From contig JAAFGT010000005.1 of assembly GCA_010365215.1 (NCBI GenBank), forward strand, positions 38,103 through 102,102: a DNA stretch of 64,000 nucleotides, in the 5' to 3' direction. Numbering within the stretch: the first letter of the stretch is position 1; every line of letters begins with the position of its first letter. A model generated the notes under the pieces. The model was not told where the DNA came from, did no database searches, and saw only the letters and a program-made list of their open reading frames with translations. Of this stretch, positions 52,657-62,568 are shown one piece after another. The DNA comes from Acidipila sp. GTDB taxonomy: Bacteria; Acidobacteriota; Terriglobia; Acidiferrales; UBA7541. A program made the position numbers and the translations under genes.

Positions 52657-53535
52657 TCAGCGGTTCGAGGATTCGGCGGGAGCGTGCGTCGTGTGCAGTT
52701 CGTCGGCATGGACGCCGCGGTGGGCCGGCTCCGCCTGCGTGCGGAAAAAATGGTTGAGCGGGCCGGAGCCTTTGCCTATGGGGTAGCCATGCTCGATCGC
52801 CTTGGTGACGTAGACCTTGGCGAGAAGCACGGCTTCGCGGAGCGGCTTGCCCAGCGCGAGCTGAGAGGCGATGGCCGAAGAGAGTGTGCATCCCGAACCG
52901 TGAGTGCTCTCGGAACGAACTTTCTCGCCGCCTAACGCGAGCAACTCGGTACCATCGAAGAGTACGTCCACCGCCTTCTCCATATGACCGCCCTTGACCA
53001 GGGCTGCGTTCGCTCCTCGCTCGACGAGGGCGCGCGCGGCGACTTCCATGGCGGCGAGGTCGGGAATTTCCATACCCAGGAGATGGCCAGCCTCGGCGAC
53101 GTTGGGGGTGATCAAATGCGTGCGCTTCATCAGCTCGTCGCGAATATATTTTGCGCCCGATGGGTCGGTCAATTCGGTGCCGGAAGTGGAGTGTATAACC
53201 GGGTCGAGCACGACATTGGGCCATTTGAACTGGTCGAGCATTTCCGCGACGGCGTGGGCGTTGGCGCGATTGCCCAGCATGCCGATTTTTACCGCGGCGA
53301 TTTGAACATCCTCGGCCAGCGCTTCGATCTGCGCGCGGAGATTTGCGGAGGGAGGGAGGTAGACGGTTTTAACGCCCAGCGTGGATTGCACGGTGAGCGC
53401 GGTAACCGCGGCGACGCCGTAGCAGTTGTGCGCGGCAACGGTCTTGAGGTCCGCAGCGACGCCGGCGCCGCAAGAAGGATCAAACCCGGCGATGATCAGA
53501 ATAATGGGTGGAGCTGCGTTCGTGGCATTGCTCAA
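52657..53535 (-). CDS. thiD: Hydroxymethylpyrimidine/phosphomethylpyrimidine kinase
   Basis: About 292 aa. Two successive phosphorylations of HMP in thiamine synthesis. IILIIAGFDPSCGAGVAADL, AVTALTVQSTLGV, VKIGMLGN, VVLDPVIHSTSGTEL and the anion hole THGSGCTLSSAIAS are present. A TTG at 53535 is chosen because GGAGGG lies eight bases upstream; the frame opens at 53658. The C-terminus is longer than usual by about 30 residues. thiL is in the window but 9 kb away. Confidence 0.93.
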   Translation of the reverse strand: MSNATNAAPPIILIIAGFDPSCGAGVAADLKTVAAHNCYGVAAVTALTVQSTLGVKTVYLPPSANLRAQIEALAEDVQIAAVKIGMLGNRANAHAVAEMLDQFKWPNVVLDPVIHSTSGTELTDPSGAKYIRDELMKRTHLITPNVAEAGHLLGMEIPDLAAMEVAARALVERGANAALVKGGHMEKAVDVLFDGTELLALGGEKVRSESTHGSGCTLSSAIASQLALGKPLREAVLLAKVYVTKAIEHGYPIGKGSGPLNHFFRTQAEPAHRGVHADELHTTHAPAESSNR

Positions 53536-53748
53536 GTGTTGCGCCCTCCGCGCGAGGCAATCGCAGATAAGAGAACCGGCAGCGCCCGCTCTCCCGGGTG
53601 CGCCGGCAATTCGCAATGTACGCATGTTCTTCCCGCGGGCGCAAGAATAATTTCTCATAAGGGGAAACGAGTCGAGAGCGCGTCGCGTTGACTGACGGCG
53701 AGGTGCGGCCTAACATGCGTGCCGTGTGGGGGCGGTACAGGAGGGATG

Positions 53749-54174
53749 ATGTCCGCGGACGAATCCATGGCGCGTGATTCAGGCAGCCGGCGCTCGATGC
53801 TGGGTGTGCTCTGGCTGGTTTATGGCGTGATCCGCCTGGTGGCGGCGTTCTGGTTGTTCTACATGATGCCCACGGCCACGGTGATGTTTGGCGCGTTGCT
53901 CATCCGTGTTCCCGACCCAGTGACGCTGATGAGTGCTTTCCATTTTATATACGCCTTGATGATTATCTGGTCTGCGGCTTGCGGTCTCTTCGGACTTTTG
54001 GCCGGGTTGGCGCTGCTGGCAGGCTGGGGGGCTGCGCGCACGCTGGCGCTGGTGGCCGGTTTTCTGGCGCTGCCCAACCTTCCGCTGGGAATTATGCTGG
54101 GAGTTTATACGCTGGTCTTATTTCTTCCGGCCGGTGCAGGTCCCTTGTATGGCCGTTCCGGAGCAGCGCGCTAG
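53749..54174 (+). CDS. Four-helix membrane protein, unknown
   Basis: 141 aa. Four hydrophobic helices (SMLGVLWLVYGVIRLVAAFW, LMSAFHFIYALMIIWSAACG, LFGLLAGLALLAGWGAA, IMLGVYTLVLFLPAG). AGGAGG precedes two consecutive ATGs; the second (53749) has the better spacing. No family recognised. It stands alone between thiD (divergent) and fabH. Confidence 0.7.
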   Translation: MSADESMARDSGSRRSMLGVLWLVYGVIRLVAAFWLFYMMPTATVMFGALLIRVPDPVTLMSAFHFIYALMIIWSAACGLFGLLAGLALLAGWGAARTLALVAGFLALPNLPLGIMLGVYTLVLFLPAGAGPLYGRSGAAR

Positions 54175-54309
54175 CAGCCTGCATTTTTTTGTAATGCGCG
54201 CCGGCCGTTCGCGCTAGCCGTGCTTGTCACCCTACGCGGCCTTGCGTAGAATGCCGACTCGCTCGGAGCGCGGAACGCTGTACCGTTGCAAGCCGGGCGC
54301 GGAGATATC

Positions 54310-55308
54310 ATGGGCAGGCCGATCGCGGCGAAGATTACCGGCGTAGCCAGCTACTTGCCTCCGCGTGTGATGACTAACGCGGACCTCGAAAAAATCGTCG
54401 ACACCAACGACGAGTGGATCCGCACGCGCACGGGCATCCGCGAACGCCGCATAGTAGACAAGGGAGTGGCTACATCCCACCTGGCCACCGAAGCCGCAAA
54501 ACGCGTTCTGGCACAGACCAACACCTCTGCGGAAGAAATTGACTTAATCGTTGTGGCTACAGTGACGCCGGACATGATGTTTCCAGCCACTGCCTGCCTG
54601 GTGCAGGACCGCATCGGCGCAACGCATGCGTGGGGCTTTGACGTTTCCGCGGCGTGCTGCGGATTTGTCTACGCGTTGACGGTCGCGGCGCAATTTGTCG
54701 GCGCCGGCTCGCATCGTAAAGCGCTGGCCATCGGCGCCGATGTAATGACCTCCATCCTTGATTATGAGGACCGCGCCACATGCGTGCTGTTCGGCGATGG
54801 CGCGGGCGCGGCGCTGGTCGAGCCGGCCACGTCGCCCGCGGAAGGCATTATCGACTTTCATCACGACATCGACGGCTCGGGCGGAAAATATCTGTACATG
54901 CCCGGTGGCGGCTCGCTGCATCCGTCATCGCACGAGACCGTGGATAAACGCATGCATTACGTCCATCAGGAGGGCTCGCAGGTCTTCAAATACGCTGTGC
55001 GGCGGATGGCGCAACTGGCTTGCGGAATGCTGGAGCGCAATGGATTTTCGAATAACGATCTAGCGCTGGTGGTGCCTCATCAGGCGAACCTGCGCATCAT
55101 TCGCGCGATGCAGGAGCGGCTGGGCGTGGAAGACTCCAAGGTGATGGTCAATATCGACCGCTATGGCAACACCACCGGAGGAACAATTCCGCTGGGATTA
55201 GTGGACGCGGTCGAACAGGGACGCTTGCACAAGGGAGACCTGGTGATGCTGGTTTCGGTGGGGGCCGGCTACACTTCTGGCGGAATACTTCTCCGTTGGG
55301 CGTACTGA
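54310..55308 (+). CDS. fabH: Beta-ketoacyl-ACP synthase III
   Basis: 332 aa. Starts fatty acid synthesis by condensing acetyl-CoA with malonyl-ACP. Catalytic triad visible: Cys in [11 protein letters not shown], His in [11 protein letters not shown], Asn in [10 protein letters not shown]-terminal [15 protein letters not shown] and [14 protein letters not shown] are diagnostic. GGAG precedes the ATG at 54310. It stands apart from other fab genes. Confidence 0.95.
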   Translation: MGRPIAAKITGVASYLPPRVMTNADLEKIVDTNDEWIRTRTGIRERRIVDKGVATSHLATEAAKRVLAQTNTSAEEIDLIVVATVTPDMMFPATACLVQDRIGATHAWGFDVSAACCGFVYALTVAAQFVGAGSHRKALAIGADVMTSILDYEDRATCVLFGDGAGAALVEPATSPAEGIIDFHHDIDGSGGKYLYMPGGGSLHPSSHETVDKRMHYVHQEGSQVFKYAVRRMAQLACGMLERNGFSNNDLALVVPHQANLRIIRAMQERLGVEDSKVMVNIDRYGNTTGGTIPLGLVDAVEQGRLHKGDLVMLVSVGAGYTSGGILLRWAY

Positions 55309-55400
55309 TCGTCAATGAGTGTGAACGAGAGTGGGCGAATCGCAAGTACGTACGGATTCCGTTTTGCAGACCGATGAGAGTTGTTGATGGAAGGTCCGAA

Positions 55401-55796
55401 CTAGTAGGAACGAAGCTGAGCGGCTGCAGCACAATTAGCCGCGATTCTCTGGTCGAGGGTTACGGCTGCATAGCGTGTGCAGGTGGCCAGTTCCTGCTGC
55501 GCCCATCCGGTAAGCTTCATCTCACCCAGGCTTGAGAACATGGCGACCAAGCGGTAGTAGGCGCTGACTCGCCCCAAGCCACTGCTACCAGCCACGAAGC
55601 GGGGGCAGATTTCGTGGAGATTAAAAACTTTAGCGAAGTCATCGCCGCGTAGAGCGCGGCCATTGACGCCGGCGGCGTCCTGTAACTGGGAGGACAGGGT
55701 CTGGGACGCGACTGACACCATCAGAGCCCGTAGATAAATGAAGGCGAACTGCCCCAGGGCTGAGAGTGAAACTACGCAGATGAGAGCCGCGATCAC
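55401..55796 (-). CDS. Membrane-anchored small protein, unknown
   Basis: 131 aa from a GTG. N-terminal hydrophobic helix (IAALICVVSLSALGQFAFIY), then a helical body with two C-terminal Cys (ATCTRYAA, AANCAAAA). No ribosome site or family recognised; it is accepted because it is the only long frame between fabH and the NTF2-like gene and has a coherent helix and composition. Confidence 0.5.
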   Translation of the reverse strand: MIAALICVVSLSALGQFAFIYLRALMVSVASQTLSSQLQDAAGVNGRALRGDDFAKVFNLHEICPRFVAGSSGLGRVSAYYRLVAMFSSLGEMKLTGWAQQELATCTRYAAVTLDQRIAANCAAAAQLRSY

Positions 55797-55864
55797 TTGA
55801 GTCTTCGAGTCCTTAGTGTTCTCTGTCTCTTATTGCTTCTTGCCGAATATCTTGGCAAAGACAG

Positions 55865-55919
55865 TTTGCCCCCAGCGGTCAACGCGTACAATAGAGCCCA
55901 CGTACTAGTCGTCTAGTAC
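55865..55919 (+). promoter_or_regulatory. Promoter with overlapping inverted repeat upstream of the NTF2-like gene
   Basis: TTTGCC (55865-55870), a 16-bp spacer and TACAAT (55887-55892); then the perfect inverted repeat GTACTAG-TCGT-CTAGTAC at 55902-55919, at about the transcription start. The layout suits a repressor site. Confidence 0.5.
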
Positions 55920-55995
55920 AGCGCTAACCACTTCTTTTTTAGCTACTTGGACTATACCCGGGCGCGAAACGGGCGGAGAGTTTCAGGAGGCATAC

Positions 55996-56475
55996 ATGAT
56001 TAAACATCAAAGCGGCATGCGTTTTGGGTGGTGGTTGGTGATCGCGCTGCTGGTATCAAGTGCCTGGAGCACAACGCCTGTAGCTGCCCAAGTCGAGAAG
56101 ACCGGGCCGGCTGCGGAGATTCGGGCCCTGCTCGATGCACAAGGCGCGGCGTGGAATCTAGGCGACATCGATGGCTACATGGCCGGCTATTGGGAATCGG
56201 AAAAGACGACTTTTAGCGGCGCAAGTGGAGTGTCGCGCGGCTGGCAGTCAATACGCGATCGTTATCATCTCAAATATCCCGATCGCGCCACCATGGGGAC
56301 GCTGGTGTTTTCAAATGTTGAGATTACTGAGCTGGCCGCAGATGCCGCGCTGGTGCTCGGGCACTGGCAGCTCGAGCGCGCAAGTGGGCCGGTGGGCGGC
56401 GTATTCAGCGTGGTGCTGAGAAAGTTTCCGGAGGGCTGGCGCATCATCCACGATCATACCAGCGTCGTGCAGTAA
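55996..56475 (+). CDS. Exported SnoaL/NTF2-like (DUF4440-type) protein
   Basis: 159 aa with a signal peptide (WWLVIALLVSSAWSTTPVAA). The mature part (EIRALLDAQGAAWNLGDIDG, MAGYWESEKTTFSGASG, WRIIHDHTSVVQ) is the cone-shaped NTF2-like fold of the DUF4440/calcium-calmodulin kinase association type; ligand unknown. AGGAGG precedes the ATG. Confidence 0.85.
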   Translation: MIKHQSGMRFGWWLVIALLVSSAWSTTPVAAQVEKTGPAAEIRALLDAQGAAWNLGDIDGYMAGYWESEKTTFSGASGVSRGWQSIRDRYHLKYPDRATMGTLVFSNVEITELAADAALVLGHWQLERASGPVGGVFSVVLRKFPEGWRIIHDHTSVVQ

Positions 56476-56612
56476 GACTGGCGGCAAGGCCAGGCTTTAC
56501 CCGCAACGCATCGCGCCGGGTTGGCGGTAAATTTTTTGCTTCGCGAACTGCTCGTGCCGTACTGCGCGTGCGATGCTCGCAGCAGTTTTTCGCTTTTCGC
56601 GCGCGTTTCGGG

Positions 56613-56618
56613 GATAAT
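56613..56618 (+). promoter_or_regulatory. -10-like hexamer close to the start of the glycosyltransferase gene
   Basis: GATAAT 13 bases before the ATG at 56632 leaves a leader of about seven bases without ribosome site. No good -35 is seen. Confidence 0.35.
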
Positions 56619-56631
56619 TGCCCGCCGCGCA

Positions 56632-58479
56632 ATGAAAGTTGATTCCCACACGTTGCCTTTCACACGCAAAGCCGCACTGCTACTTTTGCTGGCCCTCGCT
56701 CTGTGGATTTACGTAGGCAATGCCGCGCAGCCGGCGCTGCTTGATGACGCCGACGCCGGACACGCCGAGGCTGCGCGGGAAATGCTGGTGACCGGCGATT
56801 GGGCCATCCTGCACATCAACGGCGTGCGTTGGATGGAGAAGCCGCCACTGCACTACTGGCTGGTGGCTACAAGCTACGCATTATTTGGGGAAAGCGCCTT
56901 CACCACGCGGCTGCCGCTGGCGCTTAGCGTCGCCGGGCTGGTGGTGCTGGTCTACCTGTTTGGTCGGCGCTATTTTGGCGAGCGGGCTGCATTTTATTCG
57001 GGGCTTATCCTGTGCACGAGCATCGGCGTATACATGTTCACGCGCATTATGATCCCGGAGGCGATCTACTCGCTGCAATTTACGGCGGCATTTTATCTGT
57101 TTCTACTGGCCTGGCAGAAAAAAATCAACGAGCGTGCGGGTTACTGGGGCTGCGCCGCGCTCATCGCCACGGCGGTAATAACGCGCGGGCTGCTGGGACT
57201 AGCTTTCCCGGCGGCCATCCTGGGTCTGTTTCTTCTGGCTACGGGCGGGTGGCGGCGCTGGCGGGAATTGCCGCTGGTATCGAGCACGCTGGTTTTTCTG
57301 GCAGTGGCGCTGCCCTGGCATATTGTGGCCGCGTTACGCGCTCCCGGGGCGCCGCCTTTTGCGCCAAGTTTCCTGTGGTATTACTTCGTCAACGAACAGA
57401 TGCTGCGCGCGCTGGGCTGGCGATACCCGGATGACTACACGGTGGTGCCGCTGTGGCTGTGGTGGGCGGCACATTTGATCTGGCTGTTTCCCTGGAGTCT
57501 ATTCCTCGGCTACGCCGTGCGCGGACTGCCAAGATACTCAACCTGGCAGAAACTTGATGATGCCGGCAGCGCCAAACTGCTGATCGCCATCTGGGCGGCG
57601 TTCGTAATGCTGTTTTTTTCCATTACCAAAAGCCGTATGGAGTATTACAGCTTCTGCGCGTGGCCGGCGCTGGCTCTGCTGACCGGAGTGGGCCTGGAGC
57701 GCGCCGAACGCGAGAACAGCCGCTGGCTGCTGCGCGTACAGGCTGGAGTGGCTGTGGTGGGCGCTGCGGCGGCGGCGATTCTGGCTTCGCTGCTTTGGGA
57801 ATCGCGCGGCATCATGGCCGGTGGAGACATTTCCAAGCTGCTGGAAATCCAGAATATCGACTCCTACCGTCTGTCGATGGCCACATTTTTCGATCTGACT
57901 CCGCAAGCGTTCGCGGCGTTGCGCGTCCCTTCGACGCTCGCGGCGCTGTGCTTTCTCGCCGGCTTTCCGCTGGCCTGGCTTTACCGGCGCCGCGGGCGGC
58001 ACCTGGCAGCGAACCTGACCCTGGCATTGACCATGGCCTGTTTCTTTTTTATCGCCAACATGGCGTTCAAGATTTTTGAGCCGCACATGTCGTCGCGGCC
58101 GCTGGCGAATGTGCTGCTGAAAGTCCTCCGGCCGGAAGATCAGGTGATCGTGTACGGCGAATATTACGGAGCGTGCGCGCTGGGGTTTTATACCCACCGT
58201 CAGTTTCTGCTTTATAACGGGCGGTACCAGGGGCTCGAGGCAGGGTCATATTATCCAGACGCGCCTAAAGTTTTCATCGATGACGGGCAATTTCCAAAGA
58301 TTTGGACCGCTCCGCGCCGCGCATTCCTCTTCGCTCCCAGGGATCAGCGCAAAGAGGCTTTGCTGCGATTGCCGCCGGGATCAAGCTACCTGCTCGCTGA
58401 AATCGGCGGCAAAGCGATCTACTCAAATCAACCGCTCACCTCGGGCCAGGCCCCGCTAGCTGCCCCGGCGGCCCGCTGA
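56632..58479 (+). CDS. ArnT-like family 39 glycosyltransferase (membrane)
   Basis: 615 aa, about 12 transmembrane helices. The periplasmic loop-1 motif LLDDADAGHAEAAREMLVTG (acidic catalytic residues) and WMEKPPLHYWLVATSYALFG are those of polyprenyl-phosphate sugar transferases (PMT/ArnT type), which move a sugar from a lipid carrier to lipid A or another outer acceptor. The dolichyl-phosphate-type GT2 at 14788-15543 could supply such a donor. ATG at 56632 gives a normal N-terminus (MKVDSHTLPF); the frame opens at 56521. Confidence 0.88.
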   Translation: MKVDSHTLPFTRKAALLLLLALALWIYVGNAAQPALLDDADAGHAEAAREMLVTGDWAILHINGVRWMEKPPLHYWLVATSYALFGESAFTTRLPLALSVAGLVVLVYLFGRRYFGERAAFYSGLILCTSIGVYMFTRIMIPEAIYSLQFTAAFYLFLLAWQKKINERAGYWGCAALIATAVITRGLLGLAFPAAILGLFLLATGGWRRWRELPLVSSTLVFLAVALPWHIVAALRAPGAPPFAPSFLWYYFVNEQMLRALGWRYPDDYTVVPLWLWWAAHLIWLFPWSLFLGYAVRGLPRYSTWQKLDDAGSAKLLIAIWAAFVMLFFSITKSRMEYYSFCAWPALALLTGVGLERAERENSRWLLRVQAGVAVVGAAAAAILASLLWESRGIMAGGDISKLLEIQNIDSYRLSMATFFDLTPQAFAALRVPSTLAALCFLAGFPLAWLYRRRGRHLAANLTLALTMACFFFIANMAFKIFEPHMSSRPLANVLLKVLRPEDQVIVYGEYYGACALGFYTHRQFLLYNGRYQGLEAGSYYPDAPKVFIDDGQFPKIWTAPRRAFLFAPRDQRKEALLRLPPGSSYLLAEIGGKAIYSNQPLTSGQAPLAAPAAR

Positions 58480-58509
58480 CATTTTCTGAGGTAATTTTTT
58501 CCGCCTGCC

Positions 58510-59025
58510 CTAGGAAAAATGCCAGCGAGTGGAGGCTTCGGTAAAATCGCTTTCAGGGAATCCGAAAACCACTCGGGGATGTACGACGAATATCGGTCCG
58601 AGGCTGGGGTCCAGCTTCCAGGGCGGATATTTCACCGGATACGCGTCGTAGAGGGGAGCGGGGATGGCGTTGTCCGGCAGTTCTTCGGCGAGGCCCTCGA
58701 CGATTACGACTTCGTGTAGATCTTCGTTGCACACCACGCAATTTGGATTTGCCGCCAGGTTTCGCCCCTTGCGGGAACTGCGGCTTGTGCTGAAGTAAAA
58801 CTTTTCTTCGAACCAGATGCCCCACACCGGCACCAGGTGCGGCGAGCCGTCCGGCCGCGTCGTGGAGATCATATAGTTATGCGATTTTTCCAGGCGCTCG
58901 CGGGCCCACTGCCAAGGCAGAAGTCCTTTCCCCTGGTCGGCGTCCTGCATCGGAGGGTAGTAAGGCATCCATGGCCGGCTGGCTTTTGGCTCCACGGGTT
59001 TCTTGGGTTCGTTTTCAGCAGCCAT
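58510..59025 (-). CDS. Pyridoxamine 5'-phosphate oxidase family protein
   Basis: 171 aa split-barrel flavin- or F420-type protein. SHNYMISTTRPDGSPHLVPV, WFEEKFYFSTSRSSRKGRNL and NCVVCNEDLHEVVIVEG are the family pattern. An N-terminal extension of about 45 residues is Pro/Lys-rich. GGAGGA lies six bases before the ATG at 59025. Convergent with the glycosyltransferase gene and divergent from the PBP gene; substrate unknown. Confidence 0.87.
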   Translation of the reverse strand: MAAENEPKKPVEPKASRPWMPYYPPMQDADQGKGLLPWQWARERLEKSHNYMISTTRPDGSPHLVPVWGIWFEEKFYFSTSRSSRKGRNLAANPNCVVCNEDLHEVVIVEGLAEELPDNAIPAPLYDAYPVKYPPWKLDPSLGPIFVVHPRVVFGFPESDFTEASTRWHFS

Positions 59026-59095
59026 ATACGTTCCTCCGGGCGGCATCCTGCGGCGAAGCGGTGAGATTGTCAACTTGAGGTAGAATCAGGGACGA

Positions 59096-61453
59096 ATGCT
59101 GGGTTCGACGCCAATCTCTGTTCACATCCGCAATGTGAAGTGGTTCAGCCGGGTGGTGTTTGCATTTCTTCTGGTCGCCGCCGCGGCTTTTGGCGCTGCC
59201 GCGGGGCTGGTGTTTGTCTACCAGAGCGAGTTGCCGGAGGTAAAGGCGCTCGAAGACTACCGCCCCGACACGGTGACGGAACTTTACTCCGACGAAGGCC
59301 AGCTGATCGGAAGCTTTTCGCTGCAGCGCCGCATCCTGGTGACCTTCGACCAGATTCCCACCGTTCTCAGCGACGCCGTTCTTTCCGCTGAAGACCAACA
59401 TTTTTACGATCACTGGGGCATCGACCTGCCGCGCGTGCTGCAGGCGGCCTGGCACAACGTGGCGCACTTCCGTAAAGCCGAAGGCGCCAGCACGCTGACC
59501 ATGCAGCTGGCCGGAGGACTTTTTCTCGACCGCACCGACCGCAGCTTCCGGCGAAAAATTCAGGAAGCGCTGCTGGCCATACAGATCGAGCGTTACTACA
59601 CCAAGAGGCAGATCTTCACGCTCTACTGCAACCAGATCTACCTGGGTCATGGCAATTACGGCTTCGAAGCCGCCTCGCAATTCTACTTCGGAAAATCCCT
59701 GCGCGATCTGAAACTTACCGAGGCCGCGCTGCTTGCGGGAATCATTCCCGGCCCGAAATTTTCTCCCGTGCTGCATCCCGAGCGCGCGAAAATCCGCCGC
59801 GGCCTGGTGCTGGCGCGCATGGCCGCCGACGGCAAGATTACGCGTGAAGATGCCGAACAGGCGGCCAGGCAGCCGCTGGGAGTTCACGTTTTATCGCCGC
59901 GCAACGATTTCGCGCCCTATTTTATCGAAGAGATTCGCAAATATCTGGAACACAATTACGGCACGGAAGCCGTCCACGAACGCGGCCTGCGCGTCTACAC
60001 CACGCTGAGCTCGGGAATGCAGCGCGCCGCCAATGCCGCGCTGCGCGAGGGCCTCCACTCCTACGGCCGCCGCCACGGCTGGCACGGCGAGCTGACCAAC
60101 ATCCTCAGCGAAGCCATGGGCACGCTGCAAACTTACGAGCACGACGACTGGCGCCGGGCGATCAACAAAGGCGATTACGTGACCGCGCTGGTGACCGAAG
60201 TGGATGACAAGACGGCGGTGGTAAAAATCGGCACGCTGCACGCGGTGCTTACGCGCGCGGAAATGACCTGGACCGCGCAGGCTTCGCCGGCCCGTCTGCT
60301 GCACGTGGGCGATCTGGTGGTGGTGCACGTCAAAGATATTGGCGGCACGATCGCGAAAGTGGACTTGGACCAGGAGCCCGCCGCGCAGGCTTCCTTTCTG
60401 GCGATTGACAACGCGTCGGGCGAGGTCAAGGCCATGATTGGCGGCTACAGTTTTGATGATTCGAAATTTAACCGCGCGACGCAGGCCATGCGGCAGGTGG
60501 GCAGCTCGTTCAAGCCTTACCTGTATTCCACGGCCATCGAGCAGGGGCACGACCCGTTTGAAACAATTGTCGACGCGCCGTTCACCACGCAGAGCGGCGG
60601 GCAGGCTTACTCCCCGCACAATTACGACGGTAAATTCGAGGGTCGCATCACGCTGCGGCGCGCGCTGGCCGGCTCGCGAAATATTCCGGCGGTAAAACTG
60701 GGCGAGGAGGTGGGCATCACCAACGTGGTGGACATGACGCGCCGCTTTGGGATCACCAGTCCTCTGCCGCCCTATTTGCCGCTGGTGCTGGGCGCGGCGG
60801 AAATCACTTTGATGGAGCATACCTCCGCGTTCACGGTGTTTCCCAACGACGGCATCCGCATCGAGCCGCACCTGATCCGGCGGGTTATCACCTACGACGG
60901 CTCGGTGCTGGAGGAGGCGCGGCCGCACGTCTATGACGTGATCAAGCCGGAGGTGGCGCGGACGATGACGGCGATGCTCGAAGAAGTCGTGCAGTTCGGC
61001 ACCGCGCAACGCGCCAAGGAACTGAAGCGGCCGGTGGCGGGCAAGACCGGCACGACCAACGATTTTAGCGACGCTTGGTTCATCGGCTTTACGCCGTCGC
61101 TTACCGCCGGGGTGTGGATCGGCTATGACGACAAGCGCATCACGCTGGGGAAAAAAGAATCCGGAGCACGCGCGGCTCTGCCTATCTGGCTTGAATTTAT
61201 GAAAACTTATCTGGCGGATAAGCCGGTGGAGGAGTTTGCCAATGTAGAGCCGCTGGCGAAGCTTGCGGTGACACGCCAAGTAAGTGTGGATACGCCGGAC
61301 TCCGCGCCCACGGAAGATGATTTTCCGGGCGGTGTGCCGCCGAAAAAGACGGTGGCGCCACCAGGCGCACCAGAGCCGCCAACGGCTGTCGCTCCTCCAG
61401 CCAAGACCGCGCCTGTAGATCGGCCAGGCGCTTCGTCGCAACCGCAACTATAA
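59096..61453 (+). CDS. Penicillin-binding protein 1A
   Basis: 785 aa bifunctional peptidoglycan synthase. N-terminal transmembrane anchor (VVFAFLLVAAAAFGAAAGLV), a GT51 transglycosylase (AEDQHFYDHWGID with the catalytic Glu, GASTLTMQLAG) and a transpeptidase domain with S-x2-K in VGSSFKPYLY, SRN in GSRNIPAV and KTGTTN. A Pro/Ala-rich C-terminal tail follows. Between them is an OB-like insert. It ends 30 bp before convergent thiL. Confidence 0.95.
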   Translation: MLGSTPISVHIRNVKWFSRVVFAFLLVAAAAFGAAAGLVFVYQSELPEVKALEDYRPDTVTELYSDEGQLIGSFSLQRRILVTFDQIPTVLSDAVLSAEDQHFYDHWGIDLPRVLQAAWHNVAHFRKAEGASTLTMQLAGGLFLDRTDRSFRRKIQEALLAIQIERYYTKRQIFTLYCNQIYLGHGNYGFEAASQFYFGKSLRDLKLTEAALLAGIIPGPKFSPVLHPERAKIRRGLVLARMAADGKITREDAEQAARQPLGVHVLSPRNDFAPYFIEEIRKYLEHNYGTEAVHERGLRVYTTLSSGMQRAANAALREGLHSYGRRHGWHGELTNILSEAMGTLQTYEHDDWRRAINKGDYVTALVTEVDDKTAVVKIGTLHAVLTRAEMTWTAQASPARLLHVGDLVVVHVKDIGGTIAKVDLDQEPAAQASFLAIDNASGEVKAMIGGYSFDDSKFNRATQAMRQVGSSFKPYLYSTAIEQGHDPFETIVDAPFTTQSGGQAYSPHNYDGKFEGRITLRRALAGSRNIPAVKLGEEVGITNVVDMTRRFGITSPLPPYLPLVLGAAEITLMEHTSAFTVFPNDGIRIEPHLIRRVITYDGSVLEEARPHVYDVIKPEVARTMTAMLEEVVQFGTAQRAKELKRPVAGKTGTTNDFSDAWFIGFTPSLTAGVWIGYDDKRITLGKKESGARAALPIWLEFMKTYLADKPVEEFANVEPLAKLAVTRQVSVDTPDSAPTEDDFPGGVPPKKTVAPPGAPEPPTAVAPPAKTAPVDRPGASSQPQL

Positions 61454-61483
61454 TTCTTTTGGGTATCCTCTTACTTCTATCGC

Positions 61484-62512
61484 TCAGCGGTAATTTCTGC
61501 GGAAATGATTCCATCCATGAATGGCTAGCGGGCGGGCCGTGCCGGAACTGCTGAGCAATAACAATTTGCGACTGCGGGTGATTTCGCCGATGCGGGTGAG
61601 CGCCAGGTTGCCGAAGCGAGTTGGCATTCTTGCAACCATCCGCGCGGGGACGGTGAAGAGCAACTCGTAATCTTCCCCGCCGTGCATCGCCAGGGTGAAC
61701 GGGTCGAGGGCCAGCTTTTTTGTCAATGCCGTCATTCGCGTGACCGGCACACTCGCACTTTTGATCTTCGCGCCCACACCGCTCGCTGTGCAGAGGTGCG
61801 CGAGATCGGTGGAGAAGCCGTCAGAAACGTCAATCATCGAAGACGCCAAGCGGTTCTGCACAAGCCACTGGCCAAGGCCGAGGCGTGGCTGGGGATAGAG
61901 GTGGGCGCGCAACGCGTCGGCAGCGGCGCCGGAAACTCTGACTGAGCCTTGCACTGCGCGGCGGCCACGGTGCAAAAACATTTCCAGGCCGAGAGCGGCG
62001 CTGCCAAGCGTTCCACTGACGAAGATTGCATCACCGGGCCGCGCGCCGCTGCGCGTCACAGCACGCCCCGGGGCAATATCCCCCATAACCGCGAGGCTAA
62101 TTGCGACCGTTGGCAGGCTGGCGAGGTCGCCGCCCAGTAGGACCATTTTGAATTGGCGCGCGGCCCGTGCCATCCCGCGCAGGAATCGATCCAGCCACGC
62201 ACCGGCGCGTGCGGCGGGCAGCGCCAGGTTAAGAAAAAAATACAGCGGCGTGGCGCCCATCGCGGCCAAGTCGCTCGAAGAGCGCGCCAAAACTTTGTAG
62301 CCAACGGAATCCGGCGAATGCCGCTGCACCAGAAAGTGACGGCCGTCGTGAAACTGGTCGGTGCTGATGACCAGTTCGCGCCCCAGCCGAGGCCGCACTA
62401 CTGCGGCGTCGTCGCCGATTCCTACGCGCGCGCCAGCGGCGGCTTTGTGCGGGCTCGATGGAATGGCCCGGCGAATTCTTTCGATGAGTTCGTTTTCGCT
62501 GTGGGTGGGCAT
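61484..62512 (-). CDS. thiL: Thiamine-monophosphate kinase
   Basis: 342 aa. Phosphorylates thiamine phosphate to thiamine diphosphate. ENELIERIRRA, VGIGDDAAVV (metal Asp pair), LVISTDQFHDGRHF, SSDLAAMGATPLYFFLNLAL and the late HGGEDYELLF block are the ThiL signature. The ATG has no obvious ribosome site; 24-bp repeats lie just upstream. Confidence 0.93.
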   Translation of the reverse strand: MPTHSENELIERIRRAIPSSPHKAAAGARVGIGDDAAVVRPRLGRELVISTDQFHDGRHFLVQRHSPDSVGYKVLARSSSDLAAMGATPLYFFLNLALPAARAGAWLDRFLRGMARAARQFKMVLLGGDLASLPTVAISLAVMGDIAPGRAVTRSGARPGDAIFVSGTLGSAALGLEMFLHRGRRAVQGSVRVSGAAADALRAHLYPQPRLGLGQWLVQNRLASSMIDVSDGFSTDLAHLCTASGVGAKIKSASVPVTRMTALTKKLALDPFTLAMHGGEDYELLFTVPARMVARMPTRFGNLALTRIGEITRSRKLLLLSSSGTARPLAIHGWNHFRRNYR

Positions 62513-62568
62513 AATCCCGGCTCGACGCCATTATAGGATGACGGGTGGCCCGATTCGATATGACATAC

